Of a DNA stretch of 64,000 nt, positions 33,562-45,529 are shown in pieces (position 1 is the first letter of the stretch; each line of letters begins with the position of its first letter). The DNA is from Piezodorus guildinii (lineage: Eukaryota; Arthropoda; Insecta; Hemiptera; Pentatomidae): the NCBI GenBank assembly GCA_023052935.1, contig CM041292.1, positions 80,672,169 through 80,736,168 on the forward strand, read 5' to 3'. The translations under genes were made by a program, and so were the position numbers. The notes below the pieces were generated by a model. The model made no database searches. It was not told where the DNA came from and was given only the letters and a program-made list of their open reading frames with translations.

Positions 33562-34429
33562 GGACGTCCTTGTTCACACCTTAAGATGTTGATCCTTTGC
33601 TGTAGGATGTTAATGTCCATTGCATAAAAAACGGCAGTACTTCAATTACATAGAAAGTTTTATTGAATAATGTTTCTTCTGACATATGCGAGGGAGGGTT
33701 TAGAATCGCCATAAGAGGCTTAAATGCTAACAATAAAGGCAGTATTAACCTTTTGGGTTTAATGGAAATGTGGTCACCTCGGATCGGAATGTGGTCACGC
33801 CCCTGGCTTGGTTATTTACCCAGCGATTCATTGAGATTACTTTAAAAAGAACGAGGTAAGGTTTCAATTTCCATAAAGTAAATGAAAAGATATATAGAAA
33901 AATATAAAAGTCAATATAATAAGGAATTGCTGCTTAAGCCTTAAAAGGAATAGCCACAGCGCAGGAATACATCCAGGATGCTTGTTGTGTAATAGACTGC
34001 TCAAAAGATAAAAAGGTTTATGCGAAACCGAACCAAAGGTTTTATCTTGAATTTTTCACTGACTTACCAAGTAGCAATTCAGATAGAGCGAAGTAATGGC
34101 GCGTTGCATTTGCTATAACCTACATTTTTTTTTCTGAGCCCCGTGAGGTTTGGATTTGAAAATCGGAAAAAGAGGAAGGAAACCTATTTATTACATGCAT
34201 TTTAAGAGGGGACTGAGGCTACGAAAATTTTCTGTTATGGGAGCGAATGGGGGTCACATCTAGTGATGGGGGTCACTACATACCTACATAACATTAGTGA
34301 GCTATAAATATCCCGATAGATATTCTGTATGCAATGGGCATGACTCCTTGAAATGATAGATCTCAAACTTTTAAAAGTAAAATACTTAACGTTTAGCTCA
34401 TTTCTTCTTTAATTATATATGTATGTATG
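33562..34429. other. Unassigned
   Basis: A 60-codon frame (33663-33845) has no support. Slightly GC-richer around 33700-33840 and 34200-34260. Confidence 0.45.

Positions 34430-34494
<65 letters not shown>
34430..34494. repeat. (AT)n microsatellite
   Basis: About 32 units preceded by (GTAT)n at 34420-34432. Confidence 0.93.
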
Positions 34495-34500
<6 letters not shown>

Positions 34501-34599
34501 CCCTCCCTTTGGCTACTGGTATACCGTATACGGTAGTGTTTCTGGGGATCTTGAAGTAATAATAAAACGCCTAATTAATTGCTTTGTACGATTTATCTC

Positions 34600-34740
34600 C
34601 GGGTTCCAGGGTGCACCTCCGTATCCGAATGTTATAGCGAGTTGAGGTGGCTTTACCCTTCCAAACTTCACAAGTATTTTCTTGCATTCTTCTTTTATCA
34701 AGTTATCCAATCCCGCCGTCCATCATATCAAACTCCTTTT
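34600..34740 (-). repeat. Repeat shared with 63788-63915, with a conserved open frame
   Basis: Both copies read on the minus strand as LDNLxKE...KKIL...GRVKPxQxAIxxGYxGxP; this copy is DNLIKEECKKILVKFGRVK and continues open to 34513. Protein-level similarity between two diverged copies suggests descent from a coding sequence. The other copy has a stop after KE. I do not recognise the family. Confidence 0.55.
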
Positions 34741-35945
34741 AATCCACTGGACGGATTTTGATAAGGTTTTAACTATCATTTAGGACAGGAATTTTCTGAA
34801 GGTTTAAAAGTAAAATATATTGCAATTTAGCTTTAAACGAGAAAAACAAATTTTCTTCAGCTAAGTCATCTAAAAAATGATTCCTTAAATATGAGTAGGA
34901 ATACAGACGTATAATATACCGTTGGTGAACGCAAGATTTTAGATAAGTTAATATGTAATAAAAGAAATGGTACAAGTTCATATAAAGTTTTTGTAAGCCC
35001 ATAAACTTATGAACACATGTTATCGGTAAAGAGGAAGATTCAATGTTGCCACCGCCGTACAGTATAGTACAAGTTATATTCTTTCATTCTATAGACAAGA
35101 TTTTAGAAACAATGTTGAGTAACAAATTGTAACTAAGTTGTTAAAATAAATGGTAAATTTTTATCAATCTAACAAATAATAAAAACAAATTATTACTAAT
35201 TATTTAAACTTTTGAGCTATTTGATGAAAACAGATCTTTCACTGTAAAAATAGGATTTTCATTTTAAATTAAATTAAACCTTTACATGTATTTTAAGTAG
35301 TTTATTAGAAATATTTAATAGTTATTAACCTGAATGGAAAGGAAGGAAATTGTTTGAAGACATAAGGCAATCAAGTTTTCTTTATATGGAAATATTATTT
35401 TTTTCGTTTTATGTGTATTATACTTTAAAATAGTAAAAAAAAAAATAATGTAACGAAATTTTTTTTTTTTAATGTTTTTTATTTATGCTGATGATTACAT
35501 ATAATAATGAATAGGCGTTAAAAAAAGTACATTTTTTCTTGCTGATTGCATTTTCCGTCATGATAAACTAAAAATCCCACAGCGGTAAACTCTAAACCGA
35601 TCAGAAAGAGGTTTTAAAACAAATCACAGCTCATTCAAATTGCAAATCTGATAGCACTCATTTTACACATTTTTACGAAGTCTTTATGATAATACCTTTA
35701 ATGTTTTTCAGAAGCTGAAAATAAAAACAAAATCACAGGTTTTCGTCAAGTTATAATGCATTCGGATTAGAAATATTTCTACTCACAGCACGTCATTTTA
35801 GTGTCCTTTCTATGTTTATATTGGTGTGGATAGCCTGTGGGTATGACGTCAAATACTTATGGCACTCATGCTGTGCATATGAATGTTTAATAATTCATGT
35901 GAACAGAAATACCTCCCCTACTCATATTAAGATAATATAATACAC
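34741..35945. other. AT-rich unassigned DNA
   Basis: 34880-35000 has weak resemblance to the middle of Rep-A on the minus strand (ATAATATACCGTTGG, AAGATTTTAGA). Otherwise nothing. Confidence 0.45.
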
Positions 35946-37660
35946 AGTTATACATTGTGTGATTTAGAAAACGCTGCAAATTATTACACAACGGTTTATT
36001 ATTTCCAAATAGCAATATTGGGGTATTGTTGTTGTACGCTGTTGATAGGTAATTAATTAATATGAAAAGCAATAATTCAAAGCGTTATATCATAACACTA
36101 CCACTAATTTCAAAACGCAATATCTAAGCTAGTTGTAAACCAAATTCAATGATTATTTTTTCTTTTGGTTCAAATTTTTTTTGTAGAATAGTCCTGGAAT
36201 CTCCTGGAACCCAGATTTCCTATCTACTTGTAAATGGCAAAGTTTAGTTTGTCGTTAACGAGTGTATAACGTAAATCGTTAGTTCAAGATATTTGTTTTG
36301 ATTCTAATAAAGTTTCTATTAATTTTCATTGTATTATTGACATGTAATACTTTTTTTTGTTTTTGTTTTTTGTTTATCGCGCTTTACTGATTCTAAATCT
36401 CTATACACACTTTTTTCTATTTTCGAAAAAAATAACTGAGTTATAAGCGTATTTATCTGAAAAATATCAATTTATTTCTTTTCTTTTTTCTCTTTTATAT
36501 AATTATTAAAAAACAATAATGAACTTTTTTTCTATCTTCGAAAATAACGTAGTTACAAGCGTATTTATAAGCGAGATTTCAATTTTTTTTCTTTTCTTTT
36601 TTCTCTTTTATATAATTATTAAAAAAAATAATGAATTTTTTTTTTAATCTTCAAAAATTATGTAGTTACAAGCCTATATTTAAGCGAAATTTCAATTTTT
36701 TTTCTTTTCTTTTTTCTCTTTTATATAATTATTAAAAAACAATAATAAACTTTTTTTCTATCTTCGAAAATAACGTAGTTACAACCGTATTTATAAGCGA
36801 GATTTCAATTTTTTTCTTTTCTCTTTTATATAATTATTAAAAATAAATAATGAATTTTTTTTTAATCTTCAAAAATTACGTAGTTACAAGGCTATATTTC
36901 AGCGAAATATCAATTTTTTTCTTTTCTTTTTTATATAATCATTCGCGGGTTTTTGCTTAAAAAATGATAATGAATTTTTTTTTTCTATCTTCGAAAATAA
37001 CGTAGCTACAAGAGTATATATAAGCGAGATTTCAACTTTTTTTTCTTTTATATAATTATTCGCGGTTTTTTGGTTAAAAAACAATATTGAATTTTTTTTT
37101 ATCTTCGAAAATAACACAGTTACAAGCGTATATATAAGCGAGACTTCTTTATTTTTCATTTTTTCGTTGTTTTTTTTTTCTTTTGTTTATCGCGCTTTAC
37201 TGATTCTAAAACTCTATACACACTTTTCTCTATCTTCAAAAATAACATAGTTATAAGCGTATCTATGTCAAAAATTTCAATTTTTTTCTTTACCTTTTAC
37301 ACTTTTATATAATTATTCGCGTTTTGTTGGTTAAAAAACACTAATAAATATTGTTTTCTATCTTCAAAAATAACTGAGTTATTGAATAAAATCCTTTTAA
37401 TCGGCCGTCATTTTAAAACTAACCAGCTGATATCAATGTCTAGGTGTTAGGATCATCGTTGAACGGACTAATATTTTTGTGGCGAATTTCCAAAAAATTG
37501 TCCAGTAGTTTCGGAGGTATGCCGCGGACGGCGGACGGATTTTTTTTTTTCGTTATTCGGATTCTACGCATCTTTAAACGTAAACCCTCTAATTTTGAGC
37601 AGGGTTAATTTTTTTTTTTGTCTATTACAAAGGTTGATTATTGAAAATAATAAACCAAAA
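35946..37660 (+). repeat. Rep-B, longest copy, with internal tandem array
   Basis: Left end GCTGCAAATTATTACACAACGGTTTATTATTT; right end TGTCTATTACAAAGGTTGATTATTGAAAATAATAAACC. Both termini carry GGTTTATTATTT in opposite orientation, so it may be a non-autonomous TIR element. Blocks CAAAACGCAATAT, TTTATCGCGCTTTACTGATT (36375 and 37183), CAATGTCTAGGTGTTAGGATC, CCGCGGACGGCGGACGG and CGTAAACCCTCTAATTTTGA are shared with the other copies. No coding capacity. Confidence 0.75.
36400..37420 (+). repeat. Tandem array of ~105-130 bp units inside Rep-B
   Basis: Nine units anchored by 'ATCTTC(G/A)AAAATAAC' at about 36420, 36534, 36648, 36759, 36866, 36987, 37102, 37231 and 37360. Units alternate between two types in the middle: type 1 with TATCTTCGAAAATAACG, type 2 with AATCTTCAAAAATTA. 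Confidence 0.8.
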
Positions 37661-37719
37661 AAAACATAAAATAACTGAACATAAATGTTTAACCAAAAAG
37701 TTTTTTTTTACTAATTAAA

Positions 37720-38075
37720 AACTCTACAAATTATTACATAATGGTTTATTATTTACAAATAACTCTATTAGGGTATAACTGTTTATATAGCTGTTTATAG
37801 GCGATTTACTAATACGAAAAGAAATTAATAATTCAAAGAAAAATGTTATATCACTACTGCTAATTTCAAAACGCTATATATGTCTATGTTAGTTTTGAAC
37901 CAATTTCAATAATTATTTACTAGTATTTATTTATTAATGAATTAGGAAAAATATATTTTTTTTATTCGTCATGCCGGTTCCATGTATCTTGAAACGCAAG
38001 CCCTTAAATTCTGGAAGATAATTTTTTATTTATTTAATATTTGATCGATTACAAACGTTTAACAACCAAAAAATA
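37720..38075 (+). repeat. Rep-B, short direct copy
   Basis: Repeats the Rep-B left end (ACAAATTATTACATAATGG, TTTATTATTTACAAATAAC, TTTCAAAACGCTATATA) and the right end (GAAACGCAAGCCCTTAAATTC, TCGATTACAAACG), with the tandem array missing. It lies head-to-tail after the long copy. Confidence 0.7.
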
Positions 38076-38844
38076 AATAACATCAACGTGCTAATAAGCT
38101 TTGAAACCCATACCTGTAGCTCGTTTATTATCTTGTCATCAAACTAGATCTGAACAAATTGCTTCAAGGAGGCACGGAAATATGTCTTCCTCTTCTTACC
38201 GCTTAATCACACAACCTCCTTCAATTTGATAAAAATGATCGTACATGAACATTTCATATATGACGAACATTTAAAAAATGAATTATTAAAAATAAAAAAT
38301 TATGATTACATGAATAGAAATAAATAATTCTCAGATCAGCAGACCAATAAAATATAAATATAAATAAGAGTCAGCCACGTAATAGAGATTATTAAAAGAA
38401 AAAAAGAAAGAGGAATCTCTTTTAATGTATTCAAAAGCTAAAGGAAACAATATTCAAATTAATTAGTTATAAACTTTGAATTGATTCAGGATTTTTAACA
38501 AAGATACGTAAAGTAAACACTGAAGAATATGCATAGGATCATGTAAAATATAAGTAAATATTTATATTCGTGGTTATGATAATTTTGCTACTTGCTTGTC
38601 CAAAATTATGATTTAGTTGTATTTTGAGAATTGTTTTCTCCAATATCACCTTTTTTATATGAACTACACGCATATTTGTATTAATATATTAAATATAAAT
38701 TTATGCCAATTAGTTCAAAATACTTTATACAAACAAATGTGTGATTTATAATATTACTTTCACTTTTTTAATTTTATTTTCTATAGATATCTTTATAAAA
38801 TGATTGCCAGATTGATTGAAGGAGAATCCAAAATAGATAGGGGT
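38076..38844. other. AT-rich unassigned DNA
   Basis: No gene or repeat partner recognised. Confidence 0.5.
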
Positions 38845-39020
38845 CAATTCACTTGAAATCATCCAATTTTAATTAATATTTCTGCTCAACATTTCGTGAT
38901 TTTTGCCAGCTATTCTCTATATTACTAGAAATTCAGGAATTTTCGACAAAAGAAATTCTAGTTAATACTTTTAGTTCGGCAGTCATTTTATGTCAGTTTC
39001 GCGGCTTAAACATGTCTTGG
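38845..39020 (+). repeat. Rep-C copy
   Basis: GGTCAATTCACTTGAAATCATCC, AATTTTAATTAAT, GCTATTCTCTATATTA, ATACTTTTAGTTCGGCAGTC. Best matched by 61125-61300. Confidence 0.6.
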
Positions 39021-39119
39021 GGAAAACTCACGTAATTTAAAATTTGATAAACGGTTTGCTTCTGTCTTCTGTCTTCCGCAATTGTGTCTCTTCGGCTCAA
39101 AACTTCAATATACAAAACA

Positions 39120-39415
39120 ATACTACGTCCGTCACCGAAGTCAACAGCAAAACTTGTTCAGTCGTTACAAAATGGAGTACTAAGAAGAATTGATTGTAGC
39201 AGATTGTATTATTTCTAAATAAATAAATAAAAAAAAAAAAGAAGAATTGTTAAATGGACAACATTACAAAGAATAAAGTCATCTGTGATCCTCGACGAAT
39301 TGAAGATCCCTACAATCCATAACTTCATTGCAGAGAGAAATAGGATGTTTTTTGAGAAAGCAAAGCTTGTAACGAACCCCTTATTCTGCCAGGTTACACC
39401 TCCTGGAGTACCCCA
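39120..39415 (+). mobile_element. Jockey-type LINE C-terminal remnant, itself interrupted
   Basis: Once the 46-bp insertion at 39193-39238 is set aside, the plus frame reads VQSLQNGVLRRIVKWTT, then ILDELKIPTIHNFIAERN, MFFEKAKLVTNPLF, to a stop at 39415. It matches the QSLQSKILRKI, DLNIPF and NPL positions of Jockey proteins. Confidence 0.6.
39193..39238 (+). mobile_element. 46-bp ultra-truncated retroinsertion
   Basis: Flanked by a perfect 11-bp duplication AAGAAGAATTG (39182-39192, 39239-39249). The insert GCAGATTGTATTATTTCTAAATAA plus A tail is the extreme 3' end of an element whose tail also ends at 57842-57870. Its removal restores the Jockey reading frame across the site. Confidence 0.7.
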
Positions 39416-40829
39416 GTAAGGCCAAATCACACTAAATGGTGAGCCCCATCACCGGATCAATTACATACAAATGTAAATCTCAAAAATTAACATGCAGAGA
39501 GATAACTCTTTAAATTGCAAATATGAAGAAAAAGGAGAAAGCTCAAACTTAACTCAACTAAAGTGAGGTATTAGAAAGAAAATAAGGGGCTAGAAAAAAA
39601 AAAAAAAAAAAAAAAGAAATGAAGGTGTGTATTTTCGCTCTCTTAATATATTACATAATACATATATAGAGAAGACAGTGGTTTAATTTTTTTTCTAAAT
39701 TTAATAAAAATCGAAATGTTTAGCGCATACAAAATTCATAAATAAAAAGAAATTCAGCTTTCATTATTTTTCCAAATATAGCTTAGTCATTGCATATTTC
39801 CTGCAAATAATATAATTATGATAACTTGCTGGAAAACGTTTGATGTTCGGGCCATCTAATATAAGTATACAAAAATGAGAAAATCCAATTTTCGTGATAT
39901 TTAAAAGATATAATTCAAAAATAATTAAACTTCTGTATGATGAATACCGTAGGCAAATATTTAGTGTACTTTATATGTATGTATATACTTTTGTTTGGCT
40001 TCTAATCAGTTAATTAAAAGATAGAAGCACTTGCAAGGTAGACATTTTCAATTTAGTATAACTGATTCTCAGTCACTATATATTGCCTATCACAAATCAT
40101 TAATGTAGAGCGGCATCGCCTGGACGATTTCAAATTGATTTACACCTACTTCATTCCAGAGGACTTAATTTTCCTAGATAAAATTTTAGGACGAACAAAA
40201 AGATGAAATAAACAATAATCATTAAAAAAATGCCCTAATGGAAAGAAAGAATATTCTCAAAATAAAAAAGAAACAGCACAAGATAATGAAATAAAAATAA
40301 ACTTTATAACAATTGCAGTATTTATTCAATTCCCAGTCATCAGTTCTTTTTCTGATTGACTTTCATTGTTTCAGAATACACAATTACTTAAGGCAAACTT
40401 TGATGGAAGGCCTGATCGAGAATTCAATAAAGCCCAAAAGGGTATTATTAAAAACGATATTAAAACTGCCTTCGCCATCCTCTCCTTAGAGTTCCGTTTC
40501 CCAATTTGCTTCGCATTCCACATCAAAGCATCAACCGATGTAGATAGTATTTCTCTTGCCAATATGTTACGTAACAAATATTAATACACCTAGTGTTGAT
40601 TTCAAAATTTTAACAAAGATAGAAAATGGAAAAAGATATTCTCCTTCACTACTTTTCCTTTCTCTTATATCTTTCAGTGTAGAAGAAATTTTTTATAAAA
40701 ATCTATCAGTTGAAATATTCATGAGAAAATATAAACATTAAAATACGAAATTATTTTACGCTGTTGATGGAACCTAATCATTGTCTTGTAGTTGTATTTT
40801 GATGTGTTTCTTTTTCCTTTTGGTTTATT
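39416..40829. other. Unassigned, AT-rich
   Basis: Poly(A) at 39594-39615. A pair of overlapping ~70-codon frames at 40366-40584 shows no domain; the TTGTTTCAG at 40365-40373 resembles an acceptor but no donor or homology follows. Not called. Confidence 0.4.
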
Positions 40830-41550
40830 ATTTGAAATAATAAACCTTTGTAATCGACAAAAAAAAAAAAAAAAGATATATATATACCCCCTCAAAATTT
40901 GAGGGCTTACGTTTCAACATGCGTATAATACGAGTCCGTCGTCCGCGGCATTTCTCTGAAAGTACTGGACCAATTATTTTTAAATTCGCCACAAAAATGC
41001 TAGTCCATGCAACGACAATCCTAACACCTAGAAGTTAATATCAGCTGTTTAGTTTTGAAACGGCAGCCGGTTAAAAGTGATTTAATTCAATAAATCAGTT
41101 ATTTTTTATGATTGAGAAACAATTCATTATTGTTTTTTAACCAAAATACCGCGAATAATTATAAAAAATATAAATACGCTCATAACTCAGTTATTTTTGA
41201 AGATAGAGATAAGTATATATAGAGTATTAGAATAATTAAAGCCCGATAAACAAAAAAAAAATTTTTTTATATGTATATTCAAGTAACAAATTATAATATA
41301 AAATTATAAGTTATTATAGTGTCATTTGATAGAGAATTAAATTTTCTACAAAATGAAATAAGAATCATTGAAATTGGTTAAGAACTAGCAGAGATATAGC
41401 GTTTTGAAATCAGCAATAGTGATATGCCATTTTCCTTTGAATCATTGCTTTTCATATCATTTTATTACCTATTAACAGCTATATAAACAGTTATTGTTAT
41501 TTGCAAATAATAAACTATTGTGTAATAATTTGCAGCGTTCTTATATTTTT
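40830..41550 (-). repeat. Rep-B copy, inverted, single array unit
   Basis: Starts GGTTTATTATTTGAAATAATAAACC and ends ATAATAAACTATTGTGTAATAATTTGCAGCG. It has one array unit (TTATTTTTGAAGATAGAG near 41200) where the 36-kb copy has nine. Complete enough to show both ends of the family. Confidence 0.78.
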
Positions 41551-42366
41551 AATCAACAATAATATTGCTAGATTGTATTGGTTTCATCTTTATACGCTGA
41601 AACACTAAGCATTAATACCAAGAGGTATTAGTGAGAGTTGTTTTTTAAGAGTGAGTTGTTCACTCTTTTAAACTCACTCTTTTAAGAGTGAGTTGTTTAT
41701 GAAACTATTGGCTTATATTTACTTTAAATATCCTAAACCTTATGAGGACTCAAATGATCTAAAGGAGTATGTTTTATTTCATTATTAAACAGATTCTACA
41801 ATTTCAAAATAGGGATATTTAATTAATAATGAATTTATGATCTTGAAAATAATTTTATCTGAAGAGTAGTCCTTCATTTAAACTTCATTTTTTTTGTATT
41901 AAGTCTACATTTCGGAGCATTTAAAATTCATAATGTGTCTTATAAACCATTTGTATGATTTCGTAAATTTAAAACGAATTACTTTAGAATGGTGTAATGG
42001 AATCAATTGCACATTAAATGGCGCCTACAGTTTACTTTTATGCAATGGAATAATTTGTAAAATCAAGTAACTATTTTTATTGAATGAGATTGAGAAAATC
42101 ACACAAATGGAGTTATAGGACGAAGTATGAATATTAAATCTTATTTAAAAGTGGGTCATTAATTGATCTGTTAAAAAATTTATCTCTTAAAATAAAAAAT
42201 AAAAAAAATTAAATATATCACTAACAATATTTTTTGAACACAATGAACGACTAAAATAGACGATTGGTCTTTATGAATATGAAAAATGGAGCGGTTTTGT
42301 TGGCGGTCATAAAATGCTTTAAAATAGAAAAAAGTTATTTATGATATTTTTTAACCAAATTTTTGG
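41551..42366. other. AT-rich DNA with a short perfect palindrome
   Basis: 41671-41694 is AACTCACTCTT-TT-AAGAGTGAGTT, within 41650-41699 where GAGTGAGTTGTT recurs. No gene. Confidence 0.6.
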
Positions 42367-42398
42367 CTCCTCAACGCAATGTGGGTTGAAACGTTAGA
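42367..42398 (+). ncRNA. Hammerhead-like PLE-type 3' border
   Basis: CTCCTCAACGCAATGTGGGTTGAAACGTT: short AAC/GTT helix with the GCAATGTGG-type loop, then GAAACGTT. The first core box is lost. Related in layout to 3102-3139. Confidence 0.3.
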
Positions 42399-42671
42399 TA
42401 ATAAATAGGTTTTTTTACTATTTTCTATCCTTTGATGACAATCCCCCGAACCATCTCTTCCTTAATATTTTATTCACTGTTAATTATTTAATATTCAATC
42501 ATATCTTTATTATAGTATCATAATAATAATCTAAGTATGAAATTCCTCTATATTAAAAAAATAACTTGTAAACGAGCACTTTACTATTATGTTATAATAT
42601 GTTTTACTTATTTTATGTGATGCCTTAAAAAAAATAATAATAAAAAAAAATTAGAACATTTTCAGTAACCT

Positions 42672-43563
42672 TTTTACTTTCACTTACTATATATAGTAGC
42701 GGAAAGTATTGCGATCGTGAAAATTTTCGAATTCCAGTTTTCAACGGAAATACACATTTTAGGGTCCCTTGAGTCCAAATAACTAAGTCCCGCAAAAAAT
42801 TCTGTGTGTGTGTGTATGGTAACTCGGAGGCGGAAACGGTAAGGTAAGTCTTATGAAACTGAAATTTCATATTTAAGACAAATATACGCCCGAGACGTTA
42901 CGAAACCTTTTTCATCAAAATGTGCTTCCCAGAAGAGCCACTTTATACCATGCATTTTGCACCTTTTTCGATTTTCTCGAAAACGGTTCAGAAGATTTAG
43001 ATTAAACTCGCCATATCGATGTAAAATTTAATATGCTTTAATATCATGTAGGTTTTATTCGGATTAAAATGGTCTGACAGGGCTTAAATGCCGATATTTT
43101 AAATTTTCTTTCTCTAAAGTACCTTTAATTTTGTTGATTCTATAAAAATAACTATATTATCTTGTCACCGCTGATGAAAAACAGGTAAATATATAAATTG
43201 AATGAATAAAGGAGAAAACAGAAAAAATATTTTTTTAATGCAATTTTTTGTTTTTGAACATAAGAGCAGTAATATACATGTATGACATACCGGTAGAAAG
43301 CTAAAGATTTTAGAAAAAATATTATCTTATACTCAAGCATTTGAAAGTTATTAGAGAGTGATGAAAAGAAGATAAAATTAACTGATTATTTTAGCTAATA
43401 ATATAATAGATTTTTTAATAAAACACATGTTTGTATATAAATTCAATTTAAATAATTCTTTAATAGTTTCACGTATTTTTATCTCTAACTATATTTGAAA
43501 ATTCTATCATCGATTTTAAAAATGGAGGTAAGTGAAAGTCGTGTGTTACCCGCACCAGATTTT
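42672..43563 (-). repeat. Rep-A copy 5
   Basis: Near full-length, minus orientation, from CTGGTGCGGGTAACACACG (43559) to TTACTATATATAGTAAGTGAAAG (42675-42697). (GT)n at 42802-42815 is short. Close to the 22.9-kb copy. Confidence 0.88.
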
Positions 43564-44089
43564 TTTTTAAATACAAACACGTGGTAAGTTAATCACAACT
43601 TTGTTTAAAGAAGTTTTTGATTTATTTCCGTTACTTGATTCAAGGTAAGGATACCTATTTAAGTTAAAATTTGTATGGAGTAAGAACGCCAATTTTAGAG
43701 GTATGGTTGCTAATATAAGAGCTATATGTCAAAAAAGCCTAACATAATCAAAAATAAATAAAAATTGCTTTGATAAATTCGCTCAACAGAGTGGATAATA
43801 CACGGAGGAAAAAATAGCCTATGATCAATATTGCATGGTCCGTAATTAAATTCTAGAGGCTTTTTCCGATAAAGTTACAGTATATTATATTGCTTGTCAA
43901 ACCATCAATTCAATTCACACATCAATCCATCGGCCCTTCGGAAACCGTTGTAAAAAAACGGCTTTTGTCAAAGTAGTAATAAAGGAGTATGTCAGTTCTT
44001 ATTTGCCAATCACTCAGCTCCAATCAATCATTTTATTTTGTATGGTGTATTAATTGTGAAAGACTCTTATTATTGTTAATTGGCATTTC

Positions 44090-44125
<36 letters not shown>

Positions 44126-44749
44126 GTGAGATATTTTAAATTTATTTGTACATTATGATGAAAAATTTCAGTTCTGTTTTTTAAATGAAAATAAGCGTCT
44201 TCAGGGTTGGAATAACCAATTCTAGTAAAACGGTTGGTGTTTTTTAGCCCCACTACCTTTTTTCATGGTAGTCAGACATTCACTATTTATATTGTGTTCC
44301 TAGACATCTCGAAAGATTTTCCATCAAAAGTACAATCCTAAAGTTTCATTAAAAAAAAAAAAAATAGGCTAAAAGATGGAGAATTATTTAGGAAACTTAA
44401 TAGCAACACCTGTAGATCAGATCTAAAATTTAAATAACATAATCAATATGAGTAATAAAAATATTACCCTCCACAACTTTATAATAAACATAATACCTAA
44501 AGTAGAAAATAGCAATCATACTTTTTCCCTTATGAAATTCATTCCTTTGTTTCTAATATAGGATGGATATTGAAGATGCTTTTAATTTGTATAAGTATAA
44601 GTAGAGCAATACAAATTTGGACTTTCTAATTCTCTCTTAATGGGGCACCTAAAATTGAAGATAATATGAGAACGTGGGGTTATGAAAAGAAAAAAGAAAA
44701 ACAATGTTTCTTCCAATGAATCAATCAAGAAAAAAATTGTAAAACAAAG
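43564..44749. other. AT-rich unassigned DNA with poly(A)
   Basis: Poly(A) at 44093-44123 and 44349-44364. No coding signal. Confidence 0.5.
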
Positions 44750-45012
44750 GAAAAATGGGTGTAGTGGTTTGCACAACAGCCTTCTATACGCAAGGTCACG
44801 GGTTCAAACCCAGCAGATAGCCCTACGTTGTTTTTTTTTAAACTGAGTAAAATATCCTTGGTTATTTCGTCCTTGAAATGGTGGTTCCAACCCTGTACTA
44901 AGTCAGGTAGGTACTTGCAGTAGATCCCTATCGTAATTAAACCTCGAGACAGGCAAAATATGGAACTATTTAGTAGAATCAGCATTAAAGTGACATAAAA
45001 GGAATAAACAAA
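44750..45012 (+). mobile_element. SINE-1 copy (tRNA-derived)
   Basis: TGGGTGTAGTGGTTTGC (box A), ACGGGTTCAAACCCAG (intact box B, 44797-44812), then the shared body and AAAGTGACATAAAAGGAAT end. Best-preserved head of the three copies. Confidence 0.82.
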
Positions 45013-45529
45013 CAAATGAAGAATCTAAAATTAAAAGAGAAAGATTTATTTATACCATCAACAAATAGCAAAACAATAACCAGCATACGAATAATTTGAC
45101 GTTGATCAAGAAAAAATATATATTTAGAATTTCCGATTAGTATTGAAAAAGCATTGAAGTCAATAATTTGTCGAAAACACGAGATGACAAAATTGAATTT
45201 CTCAAAGTTTAAAGGAATAAAAAAATAATCCCCTTTTATGTAAATAATGTTCTAATTAAATTTATTTATCTTGTTTATAAAAAAAAGAAAACAAAAAAAA
45301 AATTAGGCTTTGAGATGGAGCTTGGAGACATTAAATACTGCCGTTAATACCCTGACAAGTGACCATTAGGCTAATAAAGCATTAATTCTGCAGAATTCAA
45401 ATTAATTGATTTTCTAAACGTGATCGTTAATTTTATTCCGGATTGAGAGGAACATCTGATGTTCTGATAATAAAATTAATATTTTCATCAAACATTTTTT
45501 ATTGAGTAATATTACAATTTATCCTAATT
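45013..45529. other. AT-rich unassigned DNA
   Basis: Poly(A)-like run at 45280-45301. Nothing else seen. Confidence 0.5.

Noticed and set aside
36899..37159. 86-codon repetitive protein frame in the Rep-B array
   Set aside because: The two repeats in the peptide are just two tandem DNA units; other units have stops and frameshifts.
36400..37420. CRISPR-like regular spacing
   Set aside because: Whole units are homologous, with no unique spacers; eukaryotic tandem repeat.
44797..44812. Functional tRNA gene from the intact B box
   Set aside because: No acceptor stem or cloverleaf, and the downstream body is shared with two other SINE copies.
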